Source: Acholoe squamosa
Taxonomy: Eukaryota; Annelida; Polychaeta; Phyllodocida; Polynoidae
Direction: 5' to 3'
Length of the DNA: 64,000 bases
NCBI GenBank assembly: GCA_949317995.1
Contig: OX439041.1
Location: 10,986,001-11,050,000, forward strand
This document shows, in pieces, positions 43,881 to 53,956 of the stretch. The position numbers were made by a program, and so were the translations under genes. Each line of letters starts with the position of its first letter. Position 1 is the first letter of the stretch. The notes under the pieces were generated by a model that saw only the letters and a list, made by a program, of their open reading frames with translations, was not told where the DNA came from and made no database searches.

Positions 43881-44838
43881 CGCCGGTTTGTCTGTGGTGC
43901 ACTCGGAGCTCCTTTCAGTCTCCATGGCATAACTTCCTTAATACTGGGAGTTCCGCCTTGATCTTGGGCTCATTCTGACCGTCTAATTATGGGCTTTCCA
44001 TAGAATTTTTGATATTTGACCTAGGTCGCTCAGGAGCGACGCTAGAGCGACCGGAAGGTTATGGCGTCGTGCTTATGTAACCCATTGTTCAGTCCTTAGA
44101 GTGCTCAGACACTCATGACGGCGTCAGCGGTGCTCAGGCACCCGTGACGGCCGGTTGCATTCACTTACAAGTTATTAATTTGTGCATTGAACCATGAGGT
44201 CGCACAATGAGACCCTCATTTTTATTATATTGTGCAGTGAACCATTAGGTCGGAGCCTTTGATGTCATAAACTCTGTCTAACTGACTGTGGCTGGTGTGC
44301 AGTGGGGCATGAACGCTCTTATACAAAGTTTGAGCGCTCTTATAGCTCTTAGAACCAACCTATGTATTAATTTCATAGATATTTCTTTGATTAATACAAA
44401 ATATGTTAGAATTTATGGAACAATAAAATGGTATATCAATACTTCATGCCCCCTGTACCCCCGGCACCCGGGGTCTCTTGGTCAGCTGAGACATGTCCCC
44501 ATAGAAATAACATTAGTCTACAACATGCACTCCTAGTTATCTTAAGCTGGACAACCCAGATGTCTACCAAAGTGATTTGGGTTCCCTAGACATGGGGCAA
44601 TCCCAAAAGCATTGTTAAGTTTACTGCGCACTATTGGCACTCAGGCACTTACAGTTGCTATAGAAGCTCATTTGGGCCTCAGGACTAATGACAAGTGGCC
44701 ATTTGTATGACTTGTATGAAGACACGAAGTTGAAGTGCAGCCCTTCATCGGACCTAGCATGAATGTAGCCCTAGTAGGTAACATTTCAGGGCTGTCTTTA
44801 TGTGGCATGACGACCAATGGAGATGCATAACTTATCTA

Positions 44839-45165
44839 TTAGGGAGTGGTCATTATTTATCAACAGGGGGGGGGTGGTGGGTTTTCGCGCGGACGCGCGA
44901 AAATTTTTTACGCCCCCCCCTCGACGGCAGTAAAAAAATTATGCGCCCCCCCCCGCGCCGGAGGCGCGGAGAGTTTTCGCGCCCCCTCTTTGATCTATAG
45001 TAGCGCACGGGCTTTTTTGCTGAAAAGAGGGTAAATTTTTTTAGCCCCCCCCTCAAGAGGGGTCAAAATTTTTTTAGCCCCCCCCTCGAGAGGGGTCAGA
45101 ATTTTTTACGCCCCCCCCTCAAACCCACCACCCCCCCCCTGTTGATAATAAATGACCACTCCCTT
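44839..45165. mobile_element. G/C-tract foldback element, copy 3
   Basis: Ends TTAGGGAGTGGTCATTATTT and AATGACCACTCCCTTA, interior GGTGGGTTTTCGCGCGGACG and repeated CCCCCCCTCGAGAGGGG. It is the clearest copy, with the opposite internal orientation to the copy at 10633. Confidence 0.85.
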
Positions 45166-45177
45166 AGCTATGAGATG

Positions 45178-45427
45178 GGTCTAGACCCCTAAAATCGACA
45201 GTGTGACATGGCTTTTTTCTTAAAATCGACAAAGGACATGGAGCTTCAAGGGACAAGGACATGGGTCAAAAAAGATAGTGACAGGGGACATGGACTTTTC
45301 TTAAAATCGACATGTGACATGGAGCTTAGTGACAAGGACAGAGGAAAATACAAATTTAGTGACATTTGACATGGGTTTTTCTTAAAATCAACAAGGGACA
45401 TTGGGACCCCCCATCTAGACCCCTATG
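45178..45427. repeat. CATGTCC/TCGATTTTAAG element, reverse
   Basis: It runs from GGGTCTAGACCCCTAAAATC to CCCCATCTAGACCCC with repeated CTTAAAATCGACANNNGACA words. Confidence 0.8.
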
Positions 45428-45675
45428 AGGGTTAAGAGTTAACTAACTTTAGATTGTTAAGAAGCATTTATATCCCAAACTGACCATAACGTGGCGCCAC
45501 TTACAAATAAACCTTAGTAACTATGACATCTGGAGTTAAATGGGAGAACCAGTATCGATTCAAAAAACCCTATTATTCACTGTGCCTTCACCAAACCTTG
45601 TCAGTAGGCCACCACAACAGGGGTCTGTACCTGTCTCACATCTAGTTATGTAGACGTCATATTAACCATACTACA

Positions 45676-45891
45676 ATGTCAGGGGAGGGTTCGAATGCCT
45701 CCTTCTCTATGAAGATGGTGATTAACACGTTAAAGACACGATGGCCCGGTGTAAAGACGATGTCCACAGCCGACTTCAGCCAACGCCTCTCTCAACTACC
45801 ACAGCAACTGGGGCAGCAGCAGACTGACGCGCCACCAGCGGCAGATGGGGGAACTACTAAGTCTGCAGCAGGTGCTGGTATCATGATACTG
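45676..45891 (+). CDS. Rhodanese gene exon 1 (residues 1-72)
   Basis: ATG with an in-frame stop upstream (45643). It encodes MVINTLKTRWPGVKTMSTAD, then a Gln/Ala/Pro-rich insert, then GIMIL, which continues directly into DARPTEEY of exon 2. Donor CTG/GTAGGT, phase 0. A second possible donor GGTATC lies 17 bases earlier but would break the rhodanese strand. Confidence 0.83.
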
Positions 45892-48800
45892 GTAGGTTTA
45901 ATTATGATGCCGCCATCATGCTGTAAAATTGGCATGATGCACGAATACTTCATTTATGGGTCTAGACCCCTAAAATCGACAGTGTGACATGGCCTTTTCT
46001 TAAAATCGACAAGGGACATGGAGTTCTAGTGACAATGACAGGCCAGAAAAAAAGATAGTGGGACATGGGCTTTTCTTAAATTCGACACATCACATGGAGC
46101 TTATTGACAAGGGCAGGGTAAATTACAAATTTGTGATAAAACTTGGGAAATCGTAACATATGGGGAAAATCCTTTTTTTTCAAATTCATGTCTTAGCTGC
46201 ATTTTAGTACCCTGCATGATAAAATACTCCAAATAGCTACAGAAATATAAGATCTCCAACATGTGACGTCAGCAACATGGAGAAATTTAGGATAGCCCTT
46301 AACTCAATTGCCTATTGAAATATTGTGGAATAATGCATAAAAATACCTTTTAAACATAATGATCCATAATTTTGGATCTAGAAGGGATAATTCAATTCTG
46401 TTTTCAGTTATGAAACTCTATGGACAGGTTAACAGCTTTGTGGTCGGTTCTTTATTCAAAAAGATCAAAGTTATGGTTTCCATGGTAACCAAATATCAAC
46501 AAATGTGCTATATTTAGGGAAAACATTACTTTTGGATTCTTTTTCATTCATTTTAGAATGAAAATACAGTTTTGGCTATAGCATAATCAGATTCTTCAGA
46601 AAAAGTTTTCCTAGACTTGTTTTCACTTCATTTTTTACTCTTTTAGTCATATCTCCTTAAATATCATATTTAGAGCATTTGTGGTTATTTCCCTTAATGT
46701 TATCATTTTCCCTGTTTCGTCACATTTAGTGACATGTGACATGGGCTTTTCTTAAAATCGACAAGTGACATGGGGACCCCCCATCTAGACCCCCTCATTT
46801 GTGCATCATGATGTATAGTTGGCACGATGCATTAAATGCAGTAATGTAGAGTGGATTTTCCAAGGCTGCATTCATGATGCATGTAATACACGAATGCATT
46901 ATGCGGCCCATTAATAGCTAATGAAGTGTTTTGTTCTCAATTTCATGACATGATAATAAAGGCACATGGGCCCTGTTTTTCCCTATCTTACAAACACATA
47001 CGGACGTCTGCATGTAACATACGGACGTCCGTATGAGAGGAAATCACATACAGGGGGTACAGGTGGTATCCTAAAGGTGACATACGGACCCCCGTATGTG
47101 ACATACGGAGGTCCGTATATATTGTCCGTATCTGCTATGATTTTCTATAATTTTTATATATTTTAACATAGGGAAAGACAGGCCCCAGGGTATGGTTTTA
47201 CATAGAACAGGCAAACTTAATGATCCACCGTGCTGTCTAATGGGTATGGTGCACCCATACATCAGCAGTCCTTATCGGGTTGAGGAACTTCAGAAGGAAA
47301 TCTAGATCAAGAAAGCAAAGCACATCAGGAGGATGTTTCACCACATAGCTATATATATACACACATACGGCCATAAGATACGGCCCTTATGTGGAAAAAG
47401 AAAATATTATTTAAAAAAGTGTTTCAGATAGGTGGCCGTGTCCTGTCCGTATGTTATAATGGAATTTCTGTATCTTGAATTCCACATACGGATTTTTTTG
47501 TTGTCTTAAAGGTAAACATGGGCAAATTCCAGTCAAATTCCAGGAAACCCCCTGGGAATTCCCTATATGATGTCACACATGCGGGGTCATGTGATCTATG
47601 TGGAAATAATCTTTAAAAAAGTGCCGTATGTTGGTAGAAAGAGTGAAGGGGGGGGGGGGGAGGGTAAGTGTATATAGGCACAAGTGGGAGTGCAAAGACA
47701 TTCAGGAGGGTGTTGCTCCTATTATAAAAAGAGCTGTGAGTATGTGCCCTCTTTTCTAAACAAGTTGTGCACTGCTTCACCTAAGTACTTGCACTCACCA
47801 CATTAGTCTGAAAAGTCACCTGGCTTGTTTAAAATAGAGAGAGCTGCACTATCAGGTACCTACTCATGTCACACGCTCTATAGTTTATTATACTGACTGA
47901 CTTCTCCCAACTAGGTACCTACTCAAATCCCCCTTTTTCAGCACCGTACTTGATTGACCACTTGTGAGCAACAAAGGGGACAAGCTATAGCTACATGAAA
48001 AGAAAGGACTGGAAATGAGGGCATTTTTAGCCAGCTCTTCAGCCAAGTGTACACTCTCCTATAGGCAGAAATGGGGAGAGGCTCGTGAATGAGAAGTTCA
48101 TGGGGGGGGGTCTTCTTGACACCATGTAAATCATCCAAACCCCCCCCCCTTTCATTCCCAATATACCTTGTATTTCTGACATGTGGGCATAAAATATCTC
48201 CACATAGCTGATTTTCCCCCATATACAACATACAGGGTACCCCCTTACCCCTCCACATTCAGAAGGATATATGTGGCCTCTATGTGGAATTTTCAATTTC
48301 CGTATCTTGAACAGAAACAGGTAAAAGTCTGTATCCACATGTGGAGGGCCGTATCCATGATTCTAGGATGTGGAAATTTGAACAGAAACAGATAAAGGGC
48401 CGTATGTGACATATGGGGGGCCGTATATGACATATGGGGGCCGTATGTTATGTGGTGAAACACCCTCCAGGGAATAAATCCTACTTTGTTTTGCTTATCG
48501 TAGAACCAGATGACAAGCCACGATCTGTAGACAAAGGAATATTGGAACCAACCCACCTGGCAGAAAATGTGTTTTTAATAGAATAAACATTAATTTCGTT
48601 TTTTGTAAGTTTTGCTAACATTTGAAACGAAAATGACAAAATAATCTTTCGCCTTGTATTCCAAAACATTTTTCAACGTTCTATAAGAAAAACGTTCTAA
48701 TTTTAGGTTTTAAAAAGTGCAATTGGTGTGAAGAATGTAATAAAAAAAAAAGTTTTACATCGATGGAAAATAAACATTCCTGAATGTTGAAAAAAAAAAC

Positions 48801-51800
48801 TTGTTTAATTGCCATTTCGCCTCTGTCAGGTACTTAACCCTCAGCTCCATGTAGGTACACCAAAAATCTTTATCAGCCTGGCTACAAGTAGGACAGACGT
48901 ATCTTTAAATCCTTATCAAGCATACGGCAATTTTCAAAAGTCACAACTTCCTAAGTACACATTCATGCATATTGGACACATATTTCTAGGATTGTCCATA
49001 TACATATAGATTATTCTTTGGGCTTAGAGAGCCCATAGAGCAGTGGAATGTACCATGTTTCCCGATGTAAAATCGCCCTTTTAGTGTAGACTTGTCATGA
49101 TCAAGTCTCTAGCTTAGCCAAGTATTGTCCTTTTGTACTCATAGGACTAAAGAGGGCCCGCTCAATAAATAATAGTGGATGTTATATATGCAGTCCCATA
49201 GTCAATCTACTCACCCTGGATATAGCCCTGAAAAGCCATGTTAACCCTTTAATGCACTGGTGTCTGTATCTATAGGGCTATACATAGGGCAGTGTATAGG
49301 GTTTATGATGCATTGATTCACACTGTGATCCTTACAGGATTAGTAGGACACGTCTGCTGTCCAGGGGCCGCACATTCTTCCATAGGGCCACCCTACACTG
49401 TACAAAATGTGTGTTGAACTAAAACTATCTAGCTTCTTTCCATCACCACCCCTCCCTACACTGTTAAAAAAATGTGTTGAACTAATACTGTCTAGCTTCT
49501 CTCCACTACCACCCCTACCCAGCTGACCGGACCCTGATATATTCATTCAGAGGCCCAGCAATTGATGTCAACTAAGTCTCCAGACGGCTCAGCCTAGTCT
49601 TCTTGGGCCCCAGATATCAAGTTACAAAAAGCAAAGGCATGGCATATGATTTTACATTTCAAAACAATACACAACAAGAAGGTAGGTCCTAGAGTTAAGA
49701 TATCAAAGACCAACCCCATTTAAGACTAGGGACCCAGTTTTCATTGGGGGCTTGGGAAACTACTCTGAAAGTTCCACCACCACAACACCAGTGCCACCGC
49801 TTACCATCGCTCCTTTAGCCATGGTTCCGTCTACACCACCCCCTCCCTACACTGTAAAAAATATGTGTGTTCACCTTACACTTTCTAGCTTCTCTTCACC
49901 ACCACAACCCCCTATCTAAGGCTATGCTATCACTAATACCCTAAAACATCGCTTTTCTACCATTGGGCAGAATTGAAAATAAACAGCACCATGATGTTAG
50001 ACATACTTATTTTTTAATATAGCTTAGCACTTTGAACATAGGAGCCCATAATACCTTACGGCTGTGCCCTAGCCTTAACCATTTTAAAAAGTGTCCATGC
50101 AGATTATAACTGACTGTCCATGTAGATTATAACAAAGTGCCCATGTAGATTATAAAAAAGAATCTATGTAGATTATAAAAAAAAAGTGTCGATGTCCACT
50201 ATAACAAAGTGTTCATGTCCATTATAACAGAGTGTCCATTTAGATTATAACAATGTGTCCATGTAGATTATAACAAAGTGTCCATGTCGATTATAACAAG
50301 GTGTTCATGTAGATTATAACAAATTGTCCATGTAGATTATAAGAGTGTCCATGTCGATTATAACAAAGTGTCCATGTCGATTATAACTGAGTGTCCATGT
50401 AGATTATAACAAAGTGTCCATGTAGATTATAACAACGTGTCCATGTAGATTATAACAATGTGTCCATGTAGATGATAACAACGTGTCCATGTAGATTATA
50501 ACGTGTCCATGTAGATTATAACAATGTGTCCATGTAGATTATAACAAAGTGTCCATGTAGATTATAACAAAGTGTCCATGTAGATTATAACAAAGTGTCC
50601 ATGTAGATTATAACAAAGTGTCCATGTAGATTATAACAAAGTGTCCATGTTGATTATAACAAAGTGTCCATGTAGATTATAACAAAGTGCCCATGAAGAT
50701 TATAACAGTGCCCATGTAGATTATAACTGAGTGTCCATGTAAATTATAACAAAGTGTCCAAGTAGATTATAAAAAAGTATCATTTTCCTCCATACAGGAT
50801 GCCCGTCCAACCAGTCATATTCTGTCTTAATACTGAGGTTTAAAATAGAATAACAAAATCCTTACTCTGGTTTTGTTATCGGCCATCTGGCATTTCCTCT
50901 CCTCTTTCTGCTGTTTACCATCACATTCTGATTCGCTATGTCTTACCAGCTCTACCTTTGCATACTAACAATGTGAGCAATAGTGAAGATTCCTGAAGGA
51001 GTATGATGTCAGTCACATAGATTATAACAAATGTCATTTTCCTTAAATATAGGACGCTCGTCCAACAGAGGAATATGATGTCAGTCATGTAGAGGGTGCT
51101 GTCCGTGTTCACCCAGATGGAAAGGACATCATAGAGACAGCCGACTTAGTACAAGGTATAATATTTCTTTTTCATAGATATGTTTCAGTAAGGCTATACT
51201 GGGCTATAATAAACTTTTTGATTTTCTCTCTTCTTTATTGTCAATTAATCTCTAGTGTTATACAGCGTTAATGCCCTTTTTGCAGATATGATCACAGGTA
51301 TTGTTGTATTATATCACCAGGAGGCCGTTTCACCGCGTTCATCAATCAAACATGGACGTCCGTCTCCACAATACAGACATCCATCTTTGCAAAGATGGAC
51401 ATCCGTGTATCACATTTTATGTCCATATTCGAACACCTACTGCCCCCTACCCCTGTGTGTCCCAACTATGGACCCTAAAACTGAAACACGGACGTCCGTC
51501 CTTGCAAAGATGGACGTCCATGTTGCAGAGACGGACGTCCGTGTTTGAAGAACGCAGTGAAAAGGCCTCCAGGTTCCATATTTTTAAGCGCCTGTCACAA
51601 ATACATGTTCGTCCGGGGGTAAAGGGGTATACTGACCTAGTGGGATAAATTATTGACCAATGAGATAATTCCCTTCATTCAGTGCAGACTTTTTAGGGTG
51701 CATTACATACCAACTGGCACCCATTATGCTGCCTGTTATCAGTGCTTATTCCGTAGGGTACCAGAAAATATAATGACATATGACTATTTGATTGCAGATA

Positions 51801-52238
51801 AAGTTGCGAGTACCGTAGTGTGTTACTGTGCGCTGGGCTACCGGTCTTCCAACTATGCACAAGCCTTACAGACTGCCTTAAAGGACAAAGGCCTTACAGG
51901 TATCAAATTAGGCAGAAATTAACATTAATTGGACCCCAATAAATGTTATCAAAATATTATCTTAGTGAATCATGAGAGACATGGGCCCTTATTGGTTCAA
52001 AGTTTAACCATAAGGCATATGGGAGATAACCATGTACAACTGATATGTTACAGATGATGTGGCAGTCTATAATCTGGAGGGCAGTCTAATGCAGTGGGCC
52101 AATGAGGGCAGGCCTATGGTGGATGTACACGGAGTGGCTACGCCCTACTGTCACCCTTATAGTGCCGTATGGGGCAAACTACTCAAAGCTGACCTTAGAC
52201 GATCTACACCAGCTCCTGCGCCATCTCCATCCTCATAA
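45676..52238 (+). CDS. Single-domain rhodanese-like sulfurtransferase, 4 exons (5 with a possible microexon)
   Basis: Coding join: 45676-45891, 51053-51155, 51798-51899, 52054-52238, giving 201 residues; a 12-nt exon at 51286-51297 would make 205. The fold order is rhodanese: RWPGVKTMSTADFSQRL (N-terminal strand and helix), IMILDARPTEEYDVSHVEGA (DxR and EExxxxHxxGA signature), VVCYCALGYRSS (active-site loop, catalytic Cys at about 117) and a C-terminal VYNLEGSLMQWANEGRPMVD. The family transfers sulfane sulfur or acts as a thiol or arsenate enzyme; the substrate here is unknown. Odd points are a Gln/Ala/Pro-rich stretch of about 25 residues inserted before the DxR strand and a low-complexity Pro/Ser tail. 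No targeting signal is evident. AATAAA at 52359 and 52441 are candidate polyadenylation signals. Confidence 0.85.
45957..46797. repeat. CATGTCC/TCGATTTTAAG element, reverse, with 600-bp interior
   Basis: The left part is 45957-46125 and the right part 46728-46797, ending ACCCCCCATCTAGACCCC. The roughly 600 bases between are A/T-rich and lack the motif, so either a longer family member or a host interrupted by an insertion. Confidence 0.65.
47328..48468. mobile_element. Inverted-repeat element with dispersed CATACGG/CCGTATG words
   Basis: Left GGAGGATGTTTCACCACATA; right (read inward) GGAGGGTGTTTCACCACATA; then both arms enter CATACGGCC-rich sequence. CCGTAT(G/C) or CATACGG recurs at least nine times inside, and more lie just outside at 46999-47130. 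A relative of the 30660-31024 element is nested at 47704-48056. Confidence 0.75.
49394..49912. repeat. Three copies of a 60-bp CACTGTAAAAAATGTGT unit
   Basis: Copies start at about 49394, 49457 and 49851: CACTGTNNAAAATGTGTGTT, then TAGCTTCTCTCCACCACCAC. Two are in tandem, the third is 390 bases on. Confidence 0.75.
50095..50790 (+). repeat. 23-bp minisatellite, about 30 copies
   Basis: Unit GTGTCCATGTAGATTATAAC plus AAA, with variants (CATGTCGATTATAAC, deletions of 3-5 bases). The array runs straight into the degenerate exon 2 copy, and one further TAGATTATAACAAA occurs at 51018, just before the true exon 2 acceptor. Confidence 0.93.
50776..51020 (+). pseudogene. Degenerate copy of rhodanese exon 2 and its acceptor
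   Basis: At 50786-50830 the sequence CATTTTCCTCCATACAG followed by GATGCCCGTCCAACCAG mirrors the true acceptor and exon start (CATTTTCCTTAAATATAG, GACGCTCGTCCAACAG). The copied frame reads DARPTSHILS and stops at 50828. A second scrap at about 50996-51012 (GAGTATGATGTCAGTCA) matches the middle of exon 2. The two scraps are separated by about 165 unrelated bases, as if one duplicate had been split. Confidence 0.75.
51053..51155 (+). CDS. Rhodanese gene exon 2 (DARP signature)
   Basis: It encodes DARPTEEYDVSHVEGAVRVH and PDGKDIIETADLVQ. Acceptor AAATATAG has a short pyrimidine tract; donor GTATAA, phase 1. A degenerate copy of the acceptor and first bases of this exon lies about 255 bases upstream. 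Confidence 0.86.
51286..51297 (+). CDS. Candidate 12-nt microexon of the rhodanese gene
   Basis: A strong acceptor (CCCTTTTTGCAG) is followed by 12 bases and a GTATTG donor. Inclusion is phase 1 to phase 1 and adds four residues (DMIT) between LVQ and the next codon, without a stop. This sits in the helix before the catalytic strand, where family length varies. Support is splice-site quality and phase only. Confidence 0.35.
51321..51571. mobile_element. 251-bp inverted-repeat element with GGACGTCC words
   Basis: Left GGAGGCCGTTTCACCGCGTT, right (read inward) GGAGGCCTTTTCACTGCGTT. Five or six TGGACGTCCGT-type palindromes are inside, plus the palindrome TCTTTGCAAAGA. It lies in rhodanese intron 2, just after the microexon candidate. 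Confidence 0.85.
51798..51899 (+). CDS. Rhodanese gene exon 3 (catalytic loop)
   Basis: It encodes KVASTVVCYCALGYRSSNYA and QALQTALKDKGLT. The C-A-L-G-Y-R-S loop carries the persulfide-forming Cys and the Gly-x-Arg-Ser of rhodaneses. Acceptor TTGCAG, donor GTATCA, phase 1. Confidence 0.9.
52054..52238 (+). CDS. Rhodanese gene last exon
   Basis: It encodes DDVAVYNLEGSLMQWANEGR and PMVDVHGVATPYCHPYSAVW, then GKLLKADLRRSTPAPAPSPSS and TAA. VYNLEGSLMQWANEGRP is the typical C-terminal rhodanese strand and helix. Two decayed copies of its 3' half follow within 300 bases. Confidence 0.88.
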
Positions 52239-52289
52239 CTACATAGACATATATGAAGGGGTAGACACTGATTTTTTGTGCCATGGGCC

Positions 52290-52540
52290 ATCTGGGCATA
52301 CGGACACTAATCGAAGCTGACCTCAGACGAACAATGTCATCTCTGCCTTCATAATGGAAATAAAACCAAACAAGTATTGATACACCTGATGTTGACTGCC
52401 TTCATTATCACCTCTGCATAAGAAGGGGGGTCAGTCAATAAATAAAGTTATTCCAATGAAATGGAGCAACCACACCATTTATTCTCAGCATTATAATGCT
52501 GTATGGTGCAAACTAGTCAAAGCTGACCTTATAAATATTA
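52290..52540 (+). pseudogene. Two decayed copies of the 3' half of the rhodanese last exon
   Basis: The copy at about 52294-52353 (GAAGCTGACCTCAGACGA and CCTTCATAATGG) and the copy at about 52490-52533 (GCTGTATGGTGCAAACTAGT, then CAAAGCTGACCTTATAA) both resemble exon positions 52160-52240. The second reads HYNAVWCKLVKADL against PYSAVWGKLLKADL in the real exon. It follows a fair acceptor (TTATTCTCAG), but splicing from exon 3 would meet TAA in the second codon, so it is not a usable alternative exon. Confidence 0.7.
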
Positions 52541-52699
52541 AACCTAAGAACTTGGCACTGCCACAAGCCGGGAGATCATCTAACCCCTTGATACGTGTTA
52601 TCACATTAGTGGTCCAATACGATCTGATGACACAAGGTTAGAATCATCCACAAAATTCACCAAACAAGGTCTTGACAAAGAGCATGATGGGTACCAGGT

Positions 52700-53268
52700 G
52701 TTACATTATGCACCCAAAATATTCTGCAGTGAATACAGGGAATTATCCAAGTACAAGTCAGGGATATCTCTATACATAACCTGCATCAACAGTGTGGTGT
52801 TGACACGCTAGACTATAGAAGAAAGGTTCAACTTCTAATGATTATGTGGAATATGAAGCAAAATGGAGATGGAATTGTACTTGAAAACATCAGAACTCAC
52901 GGAGACAGGAAAATTCTTTTTATATGTAGACGCGCGAGGACCTCCTTTTACCAAAGGAGTCCTTATTATCGGGGTGTTACCCTTTGGAATGGACTGAATC
53001 ATACTCAGCAACACGAAACCAGCAAACCAAAATTTAAAAACATTGCTATGTCCCACTGTAGGCTATTACATAACTAATGATTGATTAGACTTTTTGACTG
53101 ATGTTGACAAATAAGGATAACTCATGTCTTAAATTCATTCTGATGTTCACCTGTTACCGATTGTATCATGGCATGTACCAACTGCAACTGCCGATGGTAC
53201 GCAAAAAAACGTTCTGCTCAGAACGAAAGTACCAATAAATCAATCAATCAATCAATCAATCTGATTGG
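52700..53268 (+). mobile_element. 3' end of a LINE retrotransposon with (AATC)n tail, broken
   Basis: LDYRRKVQLLMIMWNMKQNG (about 52809-52866, with frame changes) and SPYYRGVTLWNGLN with ETSKPKFKN (to 53077) resemble the extreme C terminus of non-LTR reverse transcriptase proteins. The sequence ends ACCAATAA(ATCA)n at 53234-53262, a typical LINE tail. A similar AATCAATC tail occurs at 32236-32262. Confidence 0.6.
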
Positions 53269-53766
53269 TTAACAATTCCTCCTGGGTGAATCCTATTTGG
53301 GGAGAGGCCTGGAGGTGAGATAGGTGATAAAGCTGACCCTAGTAGCATAGTGAGTACTCAATTCTGTACAGCCACTAAGCACTCCCTGCTGGTTTGTCAA
53401 TCAAGTTTCGCTTTTGGGCGGTGCCAAAATTGAAATGTAAATCTTAGACATGGTCCGTGACAAACAACACCAACTCTACCCTCATACATGATATCCAGAT
53501 GTGCTAAACACAACCTAAAAATGCCAGCTCCCTAACAAAAACAAATTCAAACAGCTTTCACAGGAAGAAAATTCTTGTGTTTATTTGCAAAGGTTGATCG
53601 ATCGCAGGCATGTAACTCCAGTGATCATAGCAGACAATTAGAATGATGAAATTACTGTTACTCTTTGTACTCCAACAAAGACCTTAGCAGCAGGATAGAA
53701 TGAGTCAGTGACTACAGCAGTGAAAGTGAACAGCATAAAATATCAGCTTTTACAATGTTAATTTAC

Positions 53767-53956
53767 AGGGGTGTGAAATACCAGAATCCATTTGGGTTGA
53801 ACTAGTCTGTACAGCCTCATGAGGGTTTCTAATCAATAAATTAATATTAGATAAAAGCTATTCAAACTGTCAAATATTCAATTTGAGATAATGTTATTAT
53901 CCTGGTTAGCATTTAAAGGACAGATTTCCGTCATCAGACAGAATTCACACCCCTGG
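53767..53956. mobile_element. Short inverted-repeat element, CAGGGGTGTGAA ends
   Basis: CAGGGGTGTGAAAT at the left and ATTCACACCCCTG at the right. CAGGG ends suggest the hAT group; the flanks (TTAATTTA, GTAAATGA) are only loosely similar, so no clear 8-bp duplication. Confidence 0.6.

Larger units (their letters stand above)
38863..45675. other. Intergenic region between the SLC13 and rhodanese genes
   Basis: No gene recognised. It begins with the SLC13 3' UTR (possible ATTAAA at 39406). It then holds a CATGTCC element (39108-39370), a compound palindrome interrupted by a TA-flanked element (40400-40960), further palindromes (41120-41380, 42358-42612, 44755-44825), two G/C-tract foldbacks and a CATGTCC element in reverse (45178-45427). 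Confidence 0.55.
45892..51052 (+). other. Rhodanese gene intron 1 content
   Basis: This 5.2-kb intron is almost wholly repeats: a CATGTCC element split into 45957-46125 and 46728-46797, a CATACGG-rich inverted-repeat element (47328-48468), three copies of a 60-80-bp CACTGTAAAAAA unit (49394, 49457, 49851) and a 23-bp minisatellite (50095-50790) that runs into a degenerate copy of exon 2. Confidence 0.55.

Noticed and set aside
50095-50790. CRISPR-like regular array
   Set aside because: Simple 23-bp minisatellite without unique spacers.
52456-52641. Alternative last exon of the rhodanese gene
   Set aside because: The copy resembles the real exon after a fair acceptor, but the required phase gives a stop in the second codon.
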